From contig OY821518.1 of NCBI GenBank assembly GCA_963682025.1, positions 13,784,100 to 13,848,099 on the forward strand: DNA of 64,000 bases. Reading direction: 5' to 3'. This document shows positions 11,499-25,039 of this stretch, piece by piece; the first letter of the stretch is position 1; the number at the start of each line of letters is the position of its first letter. Under the pieces are notes generated by a model, which did not search any database, had not been told where the DNA came from, and saw only the letters and a list, made by a program, of their open reading frames with translations. A program made the translations under genes and the position numbers. This stretch comes from Cordilura impudica (taxonomy: Eukaryota; Arthropoda; Insecta; Diptera; Scathophagidae).

Positions 11499-13784
11499 TG
11501 AAATTTTGCACAAAATATCTGACCTTGGGTCAGAAAACTTGTTTTGGTGCACACGGGCGGAAACTGGCGGGTATAAAATGGGATATAGGAGTGTAGAAGA
11601 GTGCAATTTTTTTTGGAGGCTTTTGATGGGCAGGAGTGATGCTCTATTAAGTATTAGATTTCAGGGAAATTTTGACCTTTTTTAAAAAAACCTTTATTTG
11701 ACTTTATATTTCTAACATTTATAGCTTTAAAATCGTTTTTTTTTTACTTCAAAATCGTTTAAAATTAAAATTTACAAAGAAATTTTTAATTTTAGCAAAA
11801 TACTAAGAAAGGCCATTGTCGAAGTTCCGCGGTTCACAGGTATTTACTTTCAAATGAATGACATAACTTTAAATTCGGTGACCATAAAAAAATTATTTTT
11901 GGCCGCCTTCTCATAGGATGTCATGTTACTTGGCTTGTGAATAGATGAAGAGAAAAGTTCTTTTTTAGAATTTTTATGTATGTTTTTCTTGCACAATATG
12001 AACTTGACTTCTTATTCTTCAATTGTACCATCTTCATTACCAGAAATATAAACAAAAACAAAACTTTTAAATAAATCTCTCTGGGAACTTTTATTTTAAT
12101 TTCCATCAAATATGTACAAAATCCAGGCTTAATCATTTGACAACATTCATTTTTTTTTTTTTGTTTTTATTTTTATTTTAACGATGAATAACATTCGTTG
12201 CCTCGGAAAGTGACAAACAAATTAATAACAATTTTCTGTTACAGACGTATCGTTCTGCACAAAGTATTTATAAAACAATTCGATCAATTTTTTTTTTTTC
12301 ACGAACGAATTGAATTGAACACCCGCTGGTTGTGGTATGGCTTCTTAAATCACCGCAAATGTTTTGTATACGATTTTATAGTTAAATTTGTGGTATTAGT
12401 GGCCGCTGGATTGTCTTTATCATTGAGAGTAGCCTACATATAAACGATAATGCTATCGATCTATGACAGATGGAATCACAATGACCCTTTAAGTAAGTTG
12501 GTAACAGTAACAGTTTAAATATTCATAAATTCGATAAGAACGACGATGGAAGTTAGGTGATTGAGAAGTTTACTAAAAATAAGTGATAAATGAACAAAGA
12601 TTAAGGAAAAGATTATTTAAGTCTGCAACAGGTTTTGTGTGGAATTTTCTCACCATTTATAGATTTTTATAGCAGGTCACCAATTGACAGAATTAGAAAA
12701 AAATTTTCGTTTCTGTTTAACCTGCTTAAATTATTAAATTTTATGATAAAAAAAATCGTCAGTTAAACCTATCATCCATATACTCGCACTACCATCCATA
12801 TATACTGTCTCTATTTAAACTGATTTTTTTAAATTTTTTACGTTTTTTACCTTCATAAAATTTGTTAAATGAATGAAGAAAAAAAAAAAATTATTCAACT
12901 TTGTTAATTTTTTTGATTTTTTCGTAGTATAACAGTTTTAACTTTAGGTATACGTCTACTTTTTTTTTAGCAAGTGTAGAGTATCTACTATAGAGTAGTG
13001 AGTCCATCCAAAACGGACATTGCAAAGAATGTATTTTACTATCTTCTTCGAATTACGTACATCCTATCTTCGGCAACTGTTCTCTCCTCCGGTTAATAAG
13101 ATATCGGCGGGCAGATGTTGTACCAACACTGCAGTTTAAACAGTGCTCTTCGACGATAGCTCGTAAATTTGGGTTAAACTTTTAGATCTTCAGTTATTTC
13201 GCTAAGATTGTTAACAATTTGCCAATAAATATTAAAGCTGACTACCGAATTTATGGCCAAGCTAATGCCAATAATCCAAATTCGGGTTGATTAAGACTAA
13301 AATTCTGTTGCTTTAACAAAAAAGAAAAAAAATATTTTGTAACAATAAAAATTTGTTAGCTTTTATTAAATTTGTTTTCAAACAATCGAAAATACTGTTC
13401 TTCATTTTTAAAGAAATTAGTGTGAATAATATTTTTCTCTGGGTACAGAGGGAAAGCACAGTGTTATGTATGGTTGGCAACTAAATTAATGACCAACCAT
13501 ATTATTAAGAGGCAGAACTTCCGTTGTCACTTCTGAATTTCTGTCCTTTAGACCAAATTTCGGCCGTAATAATCCAATATTTCAGTTGGCCCATCCCTAT
13601 GATTCCATTGAAAACAAGTTCAGTTGTCGAGATAATAAAATTTGTTATCTTGATCTATTCTGTATTCTATTTGCCATCTGCAGTCCCCATATATAGACCA
13701 CCTCACTTGCTAGACATCGCCATTATAATTTTTGTAAGAATCGTTCTTCTGGAGATCTGAAAGCTTAGATTAAAGTCAGTCCAG
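11499..13784. other. Gene-less stretch
   Basis: AT-rich DNA without a supported gene. From about 12190 to 12650 composition is more balanced and may be single-copy host DNA. About 13000-13300 is GC-richer and could be a decayed LINE 5' region, but I cannot read a frame. Confidence 0.4.
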
Positions 13785-13985
13785 TTAAGGAAATCGAATC
13801 GGTTGCTCTGGATATTACCGAGGCATTCGATTAATTGTCGCATGGAGTACTTTAATCAAACTTTATTTCTTTTTCGGTAGAAAATGTTGTCACTCCAAGT
13901 ATGTCGACCATTCTGAGTGATCGTATTTTTTTTCTTGTAACAGATCTCCAACGGGGGTTCCGTTAGTTTAGTTACCTTTTCTTGG
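13785..13985 (+). pseudogene. Non-LTR retrotransposon reverse-transcriptase fragment
   Basis: The plus strand reads VALDITEAFD, stop, LSHGVL, which fits RT motif 3 of Jockey-type LINEs (ALDISKAFD.VWH..LL). It is followed by TPSMSTILSD and, out of frame, an AGVP-like TGVP at about 13955, the usual GVPQGS region. Only about 200 bp survive, with frame damage. It abuts the minus-strand LINE fragment beyond 14000. Confidence 0.5.
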
Positions 13986-14159
13986 ATATCATTGAATTCC
14001 TTTTGTGTATCATTGAAAATCTAACTGGTTATATCTTTATTCCGCGATACGATTTCGATTTACGATGTTGACGGGTTTAGTGTCATTCCCTCCTGCACTG
14101 CGACCAAGTAGATCTATTGTGCACCCTCTTTCAGATTCTTGTTCTCTCCAGTTTTATTA

Positions 14160-15725
14160 GTCCATTACAGCGTTTTGGATCTTAATGATGTCCTTCACCG
14201 CCAATGTTTTGTATGCCTCCTCCCTGACTTCAGATTCGCAAAAAAATTTGGGTCTTAGATACGCAAACACTGGATATTTTGCCAGTATATGTTACATGGT
14301 TTCATCGTCCTCCAAGAAGTCTTAGAAGTTTTAGACTGGATCCGTTCAATATTAGAGCATCCCTGCCCCTTTTTTCGCTTCGATGCAAGATTTTTTTTTT
14401 TAATGTTGAAGTAGTACTTGTCCATTCCAATACTCCACAGGTTCTTCTTTAATCCTTCTGTCGATGTTCTCGGTTACGTGTTTTCTGGTGAATCTGAATT
14501 GAGGGCTTTGACCAATAAATGGTCTTTCCGTTCCTCGTTTTGCCTGTTCGTCGGCTTTCTCATTTCCTTCATACCCTTTGTGATCTGGTACCCATAAAAG
14601 CGTCTTTTTATTAAGTTCATCTTGTTTATTTAGGGCTCTACGGCTTTCGAGTACGGATTTATGATAGTATTCCGATTTATCCACTGCTTTTAGAACATCA
14701 TGGCTCTCTGACATAAGATTTGTCTACGTCCTTGTCAGGTTTCTTTCCATTAGTTTAGCAGTAGCTGCATTGAGTGCGTATATTTAGTTCCGCTTTAAAT
14801 ATTGTGGTTTCATTACATAGGGGGATGTGGAGTTTGCACCTTTGTCCTACTCCTTCTGTTGTTTTGGATCCGTCAGTGTACCATTTCTGGGCGTCTTCTT
14901 GCAGCCATGTGGGGTTAGATTCCCAATTGAATCTGCTCGGGATATGAACAGTGCAGTTCTTTTTAAGTTCCAAAACAGGATCTATCTGATCACTACATAA
15001 AGTCATATCTTTGATACTTTTGGCTTTACCAAGGATCTTCAGGTGTCCTATATGATCGCCTTCCTTAAATTTATATAGTCTGTGAAGGTCAATAGCTTAT
15101 TTAAAAACTTCTCCTTAGATTATAAGTACAGCGGAGTGAGATTTAGGATAACCTACATAGCTGGAGTTGTTCCCATTGCTCCCGTGATGTTCGAACATGC
15201 TAATCTCTATATTTTGGATAATTTTAAACGGGCTCCAGTCTGGTTTGTCTTCTGCCACCATACAACGGGCTCCAGTCTGGTTTGTCTTCTGCCACCATAC
15301 ACTGAGCCATATAAAATACCCGGAAGAATCATTTGTTTGAATATCCACAATGACATTTTTGGGTTTAGACCCCACGATCTGTCTGGGAGTTGTTTGCTAG
15401 CCCATACTGGCTTTATAGCCTTATTTGTTATCGAATCCAGATGAGGGTTCCAGGTGAGTATTCTATCAAGTAAGAAACCTAGATACTTTAACTCTTCCTT
15501 GAGTTGTACCCCCCGTGTTCCTTATATGAAGTGATGGAATATAGAGTTCTTTTAGTGAACGAGATAATTGTGTTTTTTTTGGGATTTATGGAAAGTCCCT
15601 AGTTTTCGAACCAATCCCATGTAGGCCTTAATGCTTCTTGCATTTTTTCCCCAATTGTCTGGTCATGTGTTCCACCTACAAACACTATGATTTTATTATT
15701 CCACGGTAACTCAGGGTTCTTTTTA
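14160..15725 (-). pseudogene. LINE fragment: RT C-terminus plus RNase H
   Basis: Read on the minus strand, the order is: end of the RT domain (VFVGGTHDQTIGEKMQEALR, GLSINPKKTTIISFTKR, ELKYLGFLLDR); a connection region (KLSKI, stop, RLACSNITGAMGTTPAM); an RNase H domain (QKWYTDGSKT with the first catalytic D near 14895, and LLWVPDHKGYEGNEKADEQA near 14590); and a tail (HILAKYPVFAYLRPKF). RNase H removes the RNA strand during target-primed reverse transcription. A cis RNase H points to an I/R1/Loa-type clade. The fragment begins just after the YADD box (5' truncation typical of LINEs) and has several stops and frameshifts. Confidence 0.8.
15228..15301. repeat. 37-bp tandem duplication inside the LINE fragment
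   Basis: The unit starting ACGGGCTCCAGTCTGG occurs twice with a 37-bp period. It lies in the RT-RNase H connection region and breaks the reading frame there (37 is not a multiple of three). Confidence 0.85.
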
Positions 15726-17844
15726 TTATTCTTCTCTTTCTCGTGTTTCGTATTTCTTAAGGGTCCTACCAACTTTAGTTTAGAAACAATTGTCCTTATT
15801 TTCGTTCAATCATACGTCAAGTTTTCCTTAATTTAGCCGATTTTTTGTGATGCACGTTAAACTTAGTTATGTTGGACTCGTATTTTAAAATACTAATAAT
15901 TTTCAAATTATTTTACTTAGGCGTTTAATATCACCACTTTAACTAAACTAAGATGAATTGACTCACCGTCTTATAACTTTAAATTATTTGACTAAAGTGT
16001 TAAAAACTTGAGTTTAACTGACATCTCAAAACCTCCTTCTTAGAGGATTAGGAATGATTTTAAAGTTGGAAAATATAACTGTGGAATCAGAAAATGGGTT
16101 AAGTGCTATGATATTCGATTTCGATTTTTTTTTGATGAAAATCAATAATTTACGATCATTTGCATCATACCACGTGATTTCGCATTTTGGAGCTCATTTG
16201 CAGAAATTTTTGGCAAAATCTCAGCGGGTGATAACGATGACAGACCATGCATTTATGAATATCCGGTTCGAAGGACCATGTATTTTATTACTGGCAGTTA
16301 ATCCCAAGTAGAGTGATGGCAATGTCAGGTTAGGGTGGTTGAGGTAACCAATCGAGGGTTTAGCTGGTCTAATAAAATATTATTAGCTTGTAGGTATCTA
16401 CCGAGCTAAGGAAAAGGGGAATGTTTCCTTTATAATTTCTCGTAATTGAGAAATTACAAATTATTATAGGAGTTGGAATTTATGGTGAGGGACTTTTTAG
16501 GGTTAGAGGATAATAAATAAAAATAACTTCAAATAATAACAGTTCAATACAATTTATTAATAGCTTTAGAGTGCTCACCATTCGAGTGTATAAATCCAAG
16601 TGTTTTATATAAACTAAACTAAAATACAAAAAACCTCGGTTGGCATACAAAATATTTCGCTAATTTTGCTTCGTTTATAACTTGAAATTGCTCAATTTAA
16701 CGAGTACCTACTAATTTATAGTTATGACATTAATTCATGTTATCGATAAGACATCGATATTAAATTTGTAATAGAAAAAAAAAAAAAAACATATTAATAA
16801 AGGTTAGTGTCAAAACGTAGTTTGGACACCTTAATTATGAATCGTTTGAGTAAGAGTGAATTAAGGCTGATGTCGGAATGTGAAAAGCGCGTCTGTTAAT
16901 CCAAAATTTTTCACTAGCCATTTTGAACTCTAGTTCATTTTCACTTAACCCTCGCAAGTGGATTAATTTGTTCATTTGATAGAGAGTTGCCTGCTAAAAC
17001 AAAATAAGTATCCAGCTGTTGTTGTTGTCTTACCAAAAATATGATAAATCGCTCACCAACAGTTTTGCGATCTTAATTTCGCTTCAAATAACTCGTCATC
17101 TTGTGGTTCTTTACCTTCCTTAATATCATGATTATATTCATCATATCGCCTGCTTTTCGACTGCTGAGCTGTTGCTTTTTTTTCGTTGTTTCCAAATTGT
17201 TTGTTGTATTATACTGTTCATCGTTTGTTTAACTATTTCCATTATGGATTATTACCATATCGCTAAATGATTAAAAGTGACATTTATGCCATGATCAACT
17301 CATTCAAGCATCACATTTAAATTTTCAAATCATTCCATTACAATTCTATTCGCATCAACAAAAAAACAGAAAAAACAGAAAAGAAACCAAAACACGCACA
17401 CATAACATAAGCATACATGTATGAATGTATGTATGTATGAATGTAAGAATTTACGAGTATGTTGAATTCCTTTTTGGCATTTATCCATATAGAGGATTTT
17501 TCGTTAATTCGTATAGTTTATCGCAGCAATTCAAGCATTATTTGTATATTTGCTTAAGCTACATCATGTTTGTCACTACGAATGTATGTTCGCCTGTCAT
17601 TGTGTGTTTTTATTGTTGTTTTTATTCCATGTTTTCATTTGCGTTGTCTTTGTCCATTCACTGGAAACCTCTTTTTTTGTGGAGTTTTAAGTGAGGTTTA
17701 GTTTTCTGTTTTAGGGTTTCAGTTAATTTTTTTGCTTTTTTTTTTGTTACGAAGTTAAATATTTGTTGTTGACATTTAATTTTACCTTCTAATTCATCGT
17801 TTGTTGATTTTACAGATTACTCTGTAAGTGTGAATTATGAAGCA

Positions 17845-17877
<33 letters not shown>

Positions 17878-18109
17878 GTTTCAATAGTATTAAGTGAAAC
17901 TACACTGAAAGAAAAAATGTTATATAAGGGTATGAGATAATTTTTCAGTACACTTATTTTTCACATTAAAAGTTCAAAAATTTGTTCATCTTTTTTCCAG
18001 TTATAAGTTATTGCCCTCAGAACATATATTTTTCTGAAACAGTTTATTTTTTACTTCAGGACGTATGTCTTCATTTTCCTCAAATTATATTTTCGAAAAA
18101 ATTTTTTTC
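15726..18109. other. Gene-less stretch, partly host-like
   Basis: No transposon coding region is recognisable. An 85-residue open frame at 16054-16311 has no resemblance I can name. About 16990-17750 looks like single-copy host DNA (mixed composition, TTGTTGTT tracts, CATACATGTATG-type microsatellite near 17410). Confidence 0.4.
17845..17878. repeat. AG dinucleotide microsatellite
   Basis: An uninterrupted AG run apart from one C, about 34 bp. Confidence 0.9.
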
Positions 18110-19085
18110 TGTCTAAAAACCTTTTTCTATCAAAAAATTTTTTTCTTTCATAAAACCTTTTTCTATCAAAAATGTTTTTTCTATCAAAAAAACCTTTTTC
18201 TATCAAAAAACCTTTTTCGTTCCAAAAATTTTTTCTATCAAAAAACCTTTTTCTATCAAAAAACCTTTTTCTATCAAAAAAATTTGTTTTTATCAAAAAA
18301 TATTTTTCTATCAAAACACCTTTTTCTATCAAAAAATTTTTTTCTTTCAAAAAACCTTTTTCTATGAAAAAATTTTTTTCTATCTAAAAACCTTTTTCTA
18401 TCAAAAAAGTTTTTTCTATCAAAAAACCTTTTTTTTTAAAAATTTTTTCTATCAATATATTTTTCAAAATATATTTTTATTTTTATCAAAAATATATTTC
18501 TATCAAAAAATATATTTTTATCAAAATATTTTATTTTATCAAAATATTTTTTTATCAAAAAATATTTTTTATCAAAAAATATTTTTCTATCAAAAAGCCT
18601 TTTTCTAACAAAAAATTGTTTCTATCAAAAACCTTTTTCTATCAAAAAAAAAATTTTTTTTATCAAAAAATATTTTTCTATCAAAAAACCTTTTTCTATC
18701 AAAAATGTTTTTTCTATCAAAAAACCTTTTTCTATCAAAAATGTTTTTCTATCAAAAAACCTTTTTCTATCAAATATTTTTTTCTATCAAAAAACCTTTT
18801 TCTATCAAAAATTTTTTTTCTATCTAAAAACCTTTTTCTATCAAAAATGTTTTTTCTATCAAAAAACCTTTTTCTATGAAAAAATTTTTTCTATCACCTT
18901 TTTCTATCAAAAAATATTTTTTTATCAAAAAATATCAAAAAATATTTTTTTTATCAAAAAATATGTTTTCTATCAAAAACATTTTTCTATCAAAAAATTT
19001 TTTCTATCCAAAAACCGTTTTCTATCAAAAAATTTTTTTCTATTTTTTTATCAAAAAACTTTTTCTAGCAAAAAATTTTTTTCTA
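18110..19085. repeat. 18-bp A-tract/T-tract satellite array
   Basis: About 50 copies of an 18-bp unit, CTATCAAAAAACCTTTTT, with 17-19 bp variants. The centre alternates between CC, TG and TT. TTTTT and AAAAA flank CTATC, so every unit can form a 5-bp hairpin. Long open frames on both strands (FFYQKTFFYQK-like) are a by-product of an 18-bp period being a multiple of three and are not genes. The array decays into ATCAAAAATAT variants at 18430-18600. Confidence 0.9.
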
Positions 19086-19355
19086 CCAGGGTGGAGGGTC
19101 ATTTTGTCATTCCGTTTGCAATGCAACGAAAAAATTATTTGCGACTCCAAAAAATATATATATTCTTGATATTTATAACAACTCGCGTCAATATAACGAC
19201 TGTCCATCTGTCTGTCTGTTTGTTGAAATAACGCTTATTCACACAATAAACCATTTACCTGGATAAAATTAGGATAGTATTGCTTTAAATTATTTCGAGC
19301 AAGCTCTAGGTCTAACAGCTGAGGATGATAATAATGTGTGATAAAATTTAATCTA
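19086..19355. other. Spacer
   Basis: Short AT-rich spacer between the 18-bp satellite and the next HINE-like repeat; nothing recognised. Confidence 0.5.
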
Positions 19356-20144
19356 AACAAGTAAGAAAATTATAGTCGGTCTAGACCGACTATACGATAC
19401 CCTATACCATGCGTTTAGAAACCCTATCTCTTAGGCCCAACTAACTGGACATAGAAAATAAGCAAAAACCAAATTTGAGTGGGATTTTTACTAATTTTTT
19501 TGGCTGCAGATATGAAAAAGTTCATATCGGATGCTATACCTATATGGAGACTAGGTCCAAAAATGAACCGATCCTGACTATGTTTGATAAAGTCTCTTGT
19601 ATTTTGCCAAAATATATACAAACCAAATTTGAGAAGAATCAGTGCAATATTTTTGTTTTTTAATAGATTTAAGTGAAGATCGGGAAGCAGTTCTATATGG
19701 GGCCAAAGGGATCATTTTTGGACTACTCATTAATGGATGTAATGAACGCATACAAACCCAATTTGAGTAAGATCTATATGACAATTTGGATCTTATGGCA
19801 ATTTATGTCGATTTCATAGGGGTAATTTGTATGGAGGCTAGGTCTGAACATGGACCGATTCTCACCAATTTCAATAGCGTTCATCCCGTGGCCGATAAAA
19901 GCTTATATACCAAATTTCATCAAAATATATTCATATTTGCGACCTGCAGTTTGATTACAAGGTTTACATGGACACACAGATGGACGGACGGAGGGACGGA
20001 CGGACGGACATTGTTAAATCTACTCAAAACGTGATTCTGATTCGATCGGTATAATTAAAGATGGGTCTAGGTCAAATATTTTTGGTTGTTACAAACAGCA
20101 GCACAAAGTCATTATACCCAAACCACATAGTGGTAAGGGTATAA
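19356..20144 (-). repeat. HINE/DINE-1-like element, copy A
   Basis: Starts AACAAGTAAGAAAAT, then a perfect 24-bp palindrome at 19371-19394 (arms TATAGTCGG and CCGACTATA), and ends CATAGTGGTAAGGGTATAA. An ACGG microsatellite lies at 19981-20010. The palindrome next to one terminus, the microsatellite and the CTTGTT end (read in reverse) resemble Helentron-associated DINE-1/HINE repeats. Five further copies or fragments lie in this window. Strand is given with the hairpin end as 3'. Confidence 0.7.
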
Positions 20145-20489
20145 AAACTTAAAATAGTGCATAATACTTATACGTAACAGAACATGTACATATACAGTTA
20201 CGTTCAACTAATTAGGAACACTAGTATCCAAGAATAAAATCGTCATATTAAAAGTAGACTTCATGAAGATAATGCAAAGTCTCGATACTGTTTAGATAAT
20301 CCAACTCTGTTCCTCCAAAATTCACCAATCGTAACAATTATTTTACAGTTATATTTTTTATGTGTTTGAAAATTTTTGAAATAAATTAAATTAGGAACAA
20401 TGATTAATATATCCATATTTGTAAATTCAGTTAACTGACTGTGATTAAATGAACTGTTTTTCAGTGTTTGGAAAGCATTAGCTACTTGT

Positions 20490-21255
20490 TTGACATGGGT
20501 AAATACAAATCTTGTGATGTCAGTAATCAGAGGATTAATGTCTAAACAGGTTAGAAACACTTACCGGGATATCGTAGCAGCCTTAAAAGTTTCTAAAACT
20601 GTGCAACGCTACGTAAATTTCCAAAGGCATTCGACTACAGGGAATATGACCCGCAAAAAACAGCTGAATTACAACAAAGAGAGGATGCAAAAATTATCCG
20701 CGAGTCGAAAAATAACCGCATAGATCCGCAAATGAGAATGAATGAAGCAAAACCATTTGGGCTCTTTGGAAGAGTTTCCCGAAAGAAGCCACTATTGCCT
20801 GAGTGTAACTGAAAGAAGAGACTAGAATTTGCAAGAAAATGAGCGATGTAGAGTGGAAGAGACTGTTTTTTTCGGACAAAACACAAATTAATAGGATCTC
20901 CTCAGATGGAAAAAATATGTTCGCAGTACAAAGTCGAAAGAACTTGATCCAAAGTACACCCGGGGCACATTGCAGCATGGAGGAAATTCCATCATGCTTT
21001 GAGGTGCTATGATATTATGTAAAGTTGACCCACTGCATAAGATTGAAGGAGTTATAGACAAGTTCCAGTATGCACGAATCCTAAGCAATACAATGCTGTT
21101 TTATGCTGACGCAAATATGCTGGTAACATGGGCATTTCAGTAAGATAATGAAGTACACGGGTCGGTTACTCTTTTTGATTGGCCTTCATGTACTCTTGAT
21201 CTGAAGTTGATTGAGAACTTATGGCATGGTGCAAAACGAAAATTAAGCTGTTAAA
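20490..21255 (+). pseudogene. Tc1-like transposase, decayed
   Basis: The N-terminal part reads YRDIVAALKVSKTVQRYVN, a helix-turn-helix of Tc1 type. Then, through several frameshifts and stops: RLEFARKMSDVEWKRLFFSD (first catalytic D at the end), LFYADANMLVTWAFQ.DNEVH (second D) and DWPSCTLDLKLIENLWH, where E of IENLW is the DDE glutamate. So this was a DD34E-type Tc1 enzyme. The last residues lie beyond the hAT insertion at 26078-26140. At least five lesions; not functional. Confidence 0.75.
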
Positions 21256-22772
21256 GATATGCAATTGTGATAGTCCAGGCCTGGGCAAACTTTTATGGTC
21301 AAGGGCCGCACGGTTATCTAAATTGGAATAATGGGCAGCTAATTAAAATGCATATCATACAAAATAAAAAAAAATTGTATTTTATTAAAAAATGTGCTAT
21401 TACGAAAAATATAGAATTAACAAATAAGTAATTATTTTAATGAGATGAATGTAACTGCTTCGAGGATGCCATCATGTTCTCAATATCTGATTCAAGTTTT
21501 GTAGTAGAAATCCTTAAAACTGCTTTCAAATGTGCATCTGTAATAGATGATCGTACAGAGTTTTTATTGACGTTCATAATGGAAAATGTTTGTTCACATA
21601 CATAAGTCGAAGCAAAAATAACTAGCATTTTACTGGCAAAATCTCGAATTTTTGCATATTTGTTTGAATCGGGACAACTATAAAAAAAATACAAATCTCG
21701 TTCTGACGATGTAATTCTTTAAGATCAGGATTACATTGCAAATCTATTATTTCTAGTTGAATTTCACTCGGAACTTTATCAATTTCAATACAAAATGGAT
21801 CCCTAACTATTGACAAACTATTTTCAAGTTTTCAAAAGTCACCAAATCTGTGCGTAAATTCTTCATTTAAAATTGTTACAGTGCAATTATATTCTTTAAA
21901 TTTCTCTTCAGGTATATTGGTAACTGTTTTCAAAGCTGGGGAGTGATCCAAATTTTTATTTGAAAAATGCTGCGAAAATAGTCGTAACTTTAACTGAAAT
22001 GAATTTAGGTTAACTATCATTTCATGAACATACAAATTTTTTCCTTGCAGTGCGGTGTTAAATACATTGAGATGAGTCATAATATCGAGGGTGAATGCAA
22101 AATCTAAAAGCCAATCAGTATCTTTTAATTATGGAAAATTTTTATTATTTTTCATTTCCAAAAAGATAACTATATCATTTTTAAGATCCCATATTCGTCT
22201 TAGCACCTTACCCAAGCTTAACCATCGAACTTGACTGTGATACAGCACGTCTGTATATTCTGATTCGATCTCTTGTAGAAAATTAATAAATTGTCTATGA
22301 TTAAGACCCCCTAGATCAGATATAATTAACGAGTTTAATTACGGTAATAGTGACGTGTTCCACTTTTAGCATTTTCTTGCATAATACCTGTTGGTGAATA
22401 ATACAATGTATTGGTATAATGTTGTGATTTGGACAATTTTCTTTTATTTTATTCTGAATTCTCTTCAATAATCCAATGTTTGGACCTGTTAAGCTTGGCG
22501 CTCCATCAGTCGTAACACTTATAATTTTACTCCAGGGTAAGTTATATTTCACTAAACAATTTTCAACTTTTTCGAATATATCAGCTACAGTTGTTTGTCC
22601 TTTCAGCGATTCCATTGACATAAATAGTTCTTCAACAATTTTAAAATTAGCGGTACATGTACGTATGAAAATTAATAATTGTACAGTATCCTTTTGATCA
22701 GTACTCTCATCAAGAGCAATCGAATACCACATTGATGATTGCAGTACTGATAATAGTTGCTGATTTAAATTA

Positions 22773-25039
22773 CAGATAATCCCCGACTTACGACCGCTCG
22801 ACTTACGACTATTCACACTTACGACAATTTTTTTTCATGCAAAGTGGATTAATAACACAAACTACATATGTAGTTGTAAAGAAAAAAATTGCATAAAAAA
22901 CAAAACAATGCGATTCATTTCAGTATGTACAATACATATTATACAAACAGTTCTGGGGATTCAAAAAAATATATCAAGAACTAGTCGCATAGAAAAAATT
23001 GCTTTAAAAACACGCTTAAAGCAGAATTTTTTTAAGTGAATAATATTACATCATACCGAAAATGGCTGGAACTAGTAAAAGTAAAAGAAGTGTTATAGAC
23101 TTGGAAACCAAACAGAAATTAATAATACAATATGAAAATGGTAAAAAAGTGAAAGATAAAGCACATGATCTAAAACTGTCTCATTCGACAATATGCACGA
23201 TTTTAAGAAATAAAAAACGAATTTTGGAAGCTGTTAAAGAATCGGCATCTAAGAAGTCAACAATAGTAACCAAAAATAGACAAGGTCCAATACATGAAAT
23301 GGAAAAGTTATTAGTGTTTTGAATGGAGAATTTGATTCAAAAACGAATTCCCCTAAGTCTCGCAATCATTCAAACCAAAGCATGCAGCCTTTTCGAAATG
23401 TTGAAATTAAAGGAAGGTAAAAATAATGATCAGACTTTTACAGCAAGCCACGGATGGTTTCAAAGATTTAGGAAGAGAACAGGTTTTCAAAATGTAAAAA
23501 TTAGCGGAGAGGCAGCCAGTGCTGATCAAAAATCTGCTGATGAGTTTGTAGTTAAATTCGACAACTTTCTTAAAGAATATAATTATACAAAGGAACAAAT
23601 ATTCAATGTAGATGAGACCGGTCTATATTGGAAGAAGATGCCTGAACGTACCTACATTCATAAAGAGGAAAAAAGTATGCCAGGATTCAAAGATTTAAAG
23701 GACCGAATAACAGTTTTATTAGGCGGAATTATAGCTGGTTATAAATTAAAACCATTTGTAATACATCGGTCAAAAAATCCAGGAGCATTTAAAGAAGTAA
23801 ATATTAATATGTTACCAGTACTTTACAACTCAAATAAAAATGCTTGGATGACACAATTTCTTTTTGAGGAATGGTTCACAAAAGTATTTGCGACCGAAGT
23901 AAAAGAATATTGTAATCAACAAAACATTAATTTTAAAATACTTTTACTACTGGATAATGCACCTGGACATCCACAACACTTGGGCGACTTAAACCCTAAC
24001 ATTCAAATTATGTATCTGCCTCCAAATACTACCACCATTTTACAGCCCATGGATTAGGGTGCTATAGCTACATTTAAGACCTATTATTTAAAAATTACAT
24101 TTGCTCAAGCAATTATGGCTCTTGAAAAGGGACGAGTTTAAAAGAATTTTGATCGAATTATAATATTCTTCAAGGAATTAGAAATTTAGCAAGTGGTTGG
24201 AAAGAAGTCAAGCCTTCTTGTATGAGAAGAGTATGGAAAAAATTAACAATACGATTTGAAGACTCCACTACAAGTTCGTCGATTGAAAAATAAATTAATA
24301 TTGAGCAAATTACAGATCAGATAGTAGAGCTTGGTCAGCAGCTTAATCTTGAAGTTAACAATGAGGATATTAGCCAACTCATTGCATACCAATTGGATGA
24401 TCTAACGAAGGAAGATTTATTGGAACTTGAATCGCAAACTGTTGCGGAAGGCGCAGATAAAAACAAACCAGATGAAGAAAAAAGTACCAAAAAAATGTTT
24501 TCGGCAATGAAATGAGCGCTGCTTTTCACCAAATTAATCAAGGAATGTTAAAATTAGCACAAATGGATGCAAACGAAGAGAGATTCTCAAAAGTGAATAG
24601 GCTAGTTCAAGATAATTTGAATTGTTATCATGAAATTTACCGCGAAATGAAAGCTCGAACTGTTCAAACCACATTAGATGGATTTGCTAAAAACACCAAC
24701 ACTGGATATTCTGGATGAAGACATGTAAATAACACTAACATATGACATATTTTTGTTTAATTATATATTTTTTCTTATATTTTTTTTTTGTTTTATTATA
24801 TGCTTGTGTTATTATTGTTCAATAAATTTTTTTATATTATTATTTTTATTTTAAATAAATATTCGACTATGAATATGAATTTTGAGATAATTGTATAAGA
24901 TGGTCATAGGAAATTTGTACTAATATGTATGTATGTACTTTTTTCTTGTTGTTATTTTTTATGAAGCTCGACTTACGACTTAATCGACTTACAACCAATG
25001 TCCAGGAACCTATCTCGGTCGTAAGTCAAGGACTACCTG
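22773..25039 (+). mobile_element. Tigger/pogo transposon nested in the hAT gene
   Basis: Left terminus CAGATAATCCCCGACTTACG (22773) and the inverse of the right terminus (CAGGTAGTCCTTGACTTACG, ending 25039) are Tigger-like inverted repeats; TA flanks both (22771-22772, 25040-25041). Subterminal CTCGACTTACGAC motifs recur at both ends. The 2267-bp size fits Tigger. It is the youngest of the three nested elements. Confidence 0.93.
23062..24718 (+). pseudogene. Tigger/pogo-family transposase, several stops
   Basis: The start ATG at 23062 follows a short leader. The first 60 residues (LETKQKLIIQYENGKKVKDK, LSHSTICTILRNK) form the pogo/CENP-B N-terminal helix-turn-helix. The CENP-B second domain (ASHGWFQRFRKRTGFQNVKI) follows. 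The DDE domain shows D in FNVDETGLYWKKMP, D in LLLLDNAPGH and D in ILQPMD, with 32 residues between the last two. The C-terminal part (about 24290-24718) ends in TVQTTLDGFAKNT. TGA 23320-23322 sits where W is expected (VF-W-MENL) and TAG 24055-24057 where Q is expected. Further damage lies around 24140-24300. The open stretches are otherwise well preserved, suggesting a fairly recent insertion. Confidence 0.9.

Noticed and set aside
15082..15444. 120-codon plus-strand frame
   Set aside because: It is antisense to the LINE RT/RNase H fragment, which has clear motifs on the minus strand.
16054..16311. 85-codon open frame
   Set aside because: No motif, no neighbouring element and no codon signature; length is unremarkable for this DNA.
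18051..18387. Long open frames on both strands rich in FFYQK/KNFL
   Set aside because: They are translations of the 18-bp satellite; the period is a multiple of three, so all frames without a stop stay open.
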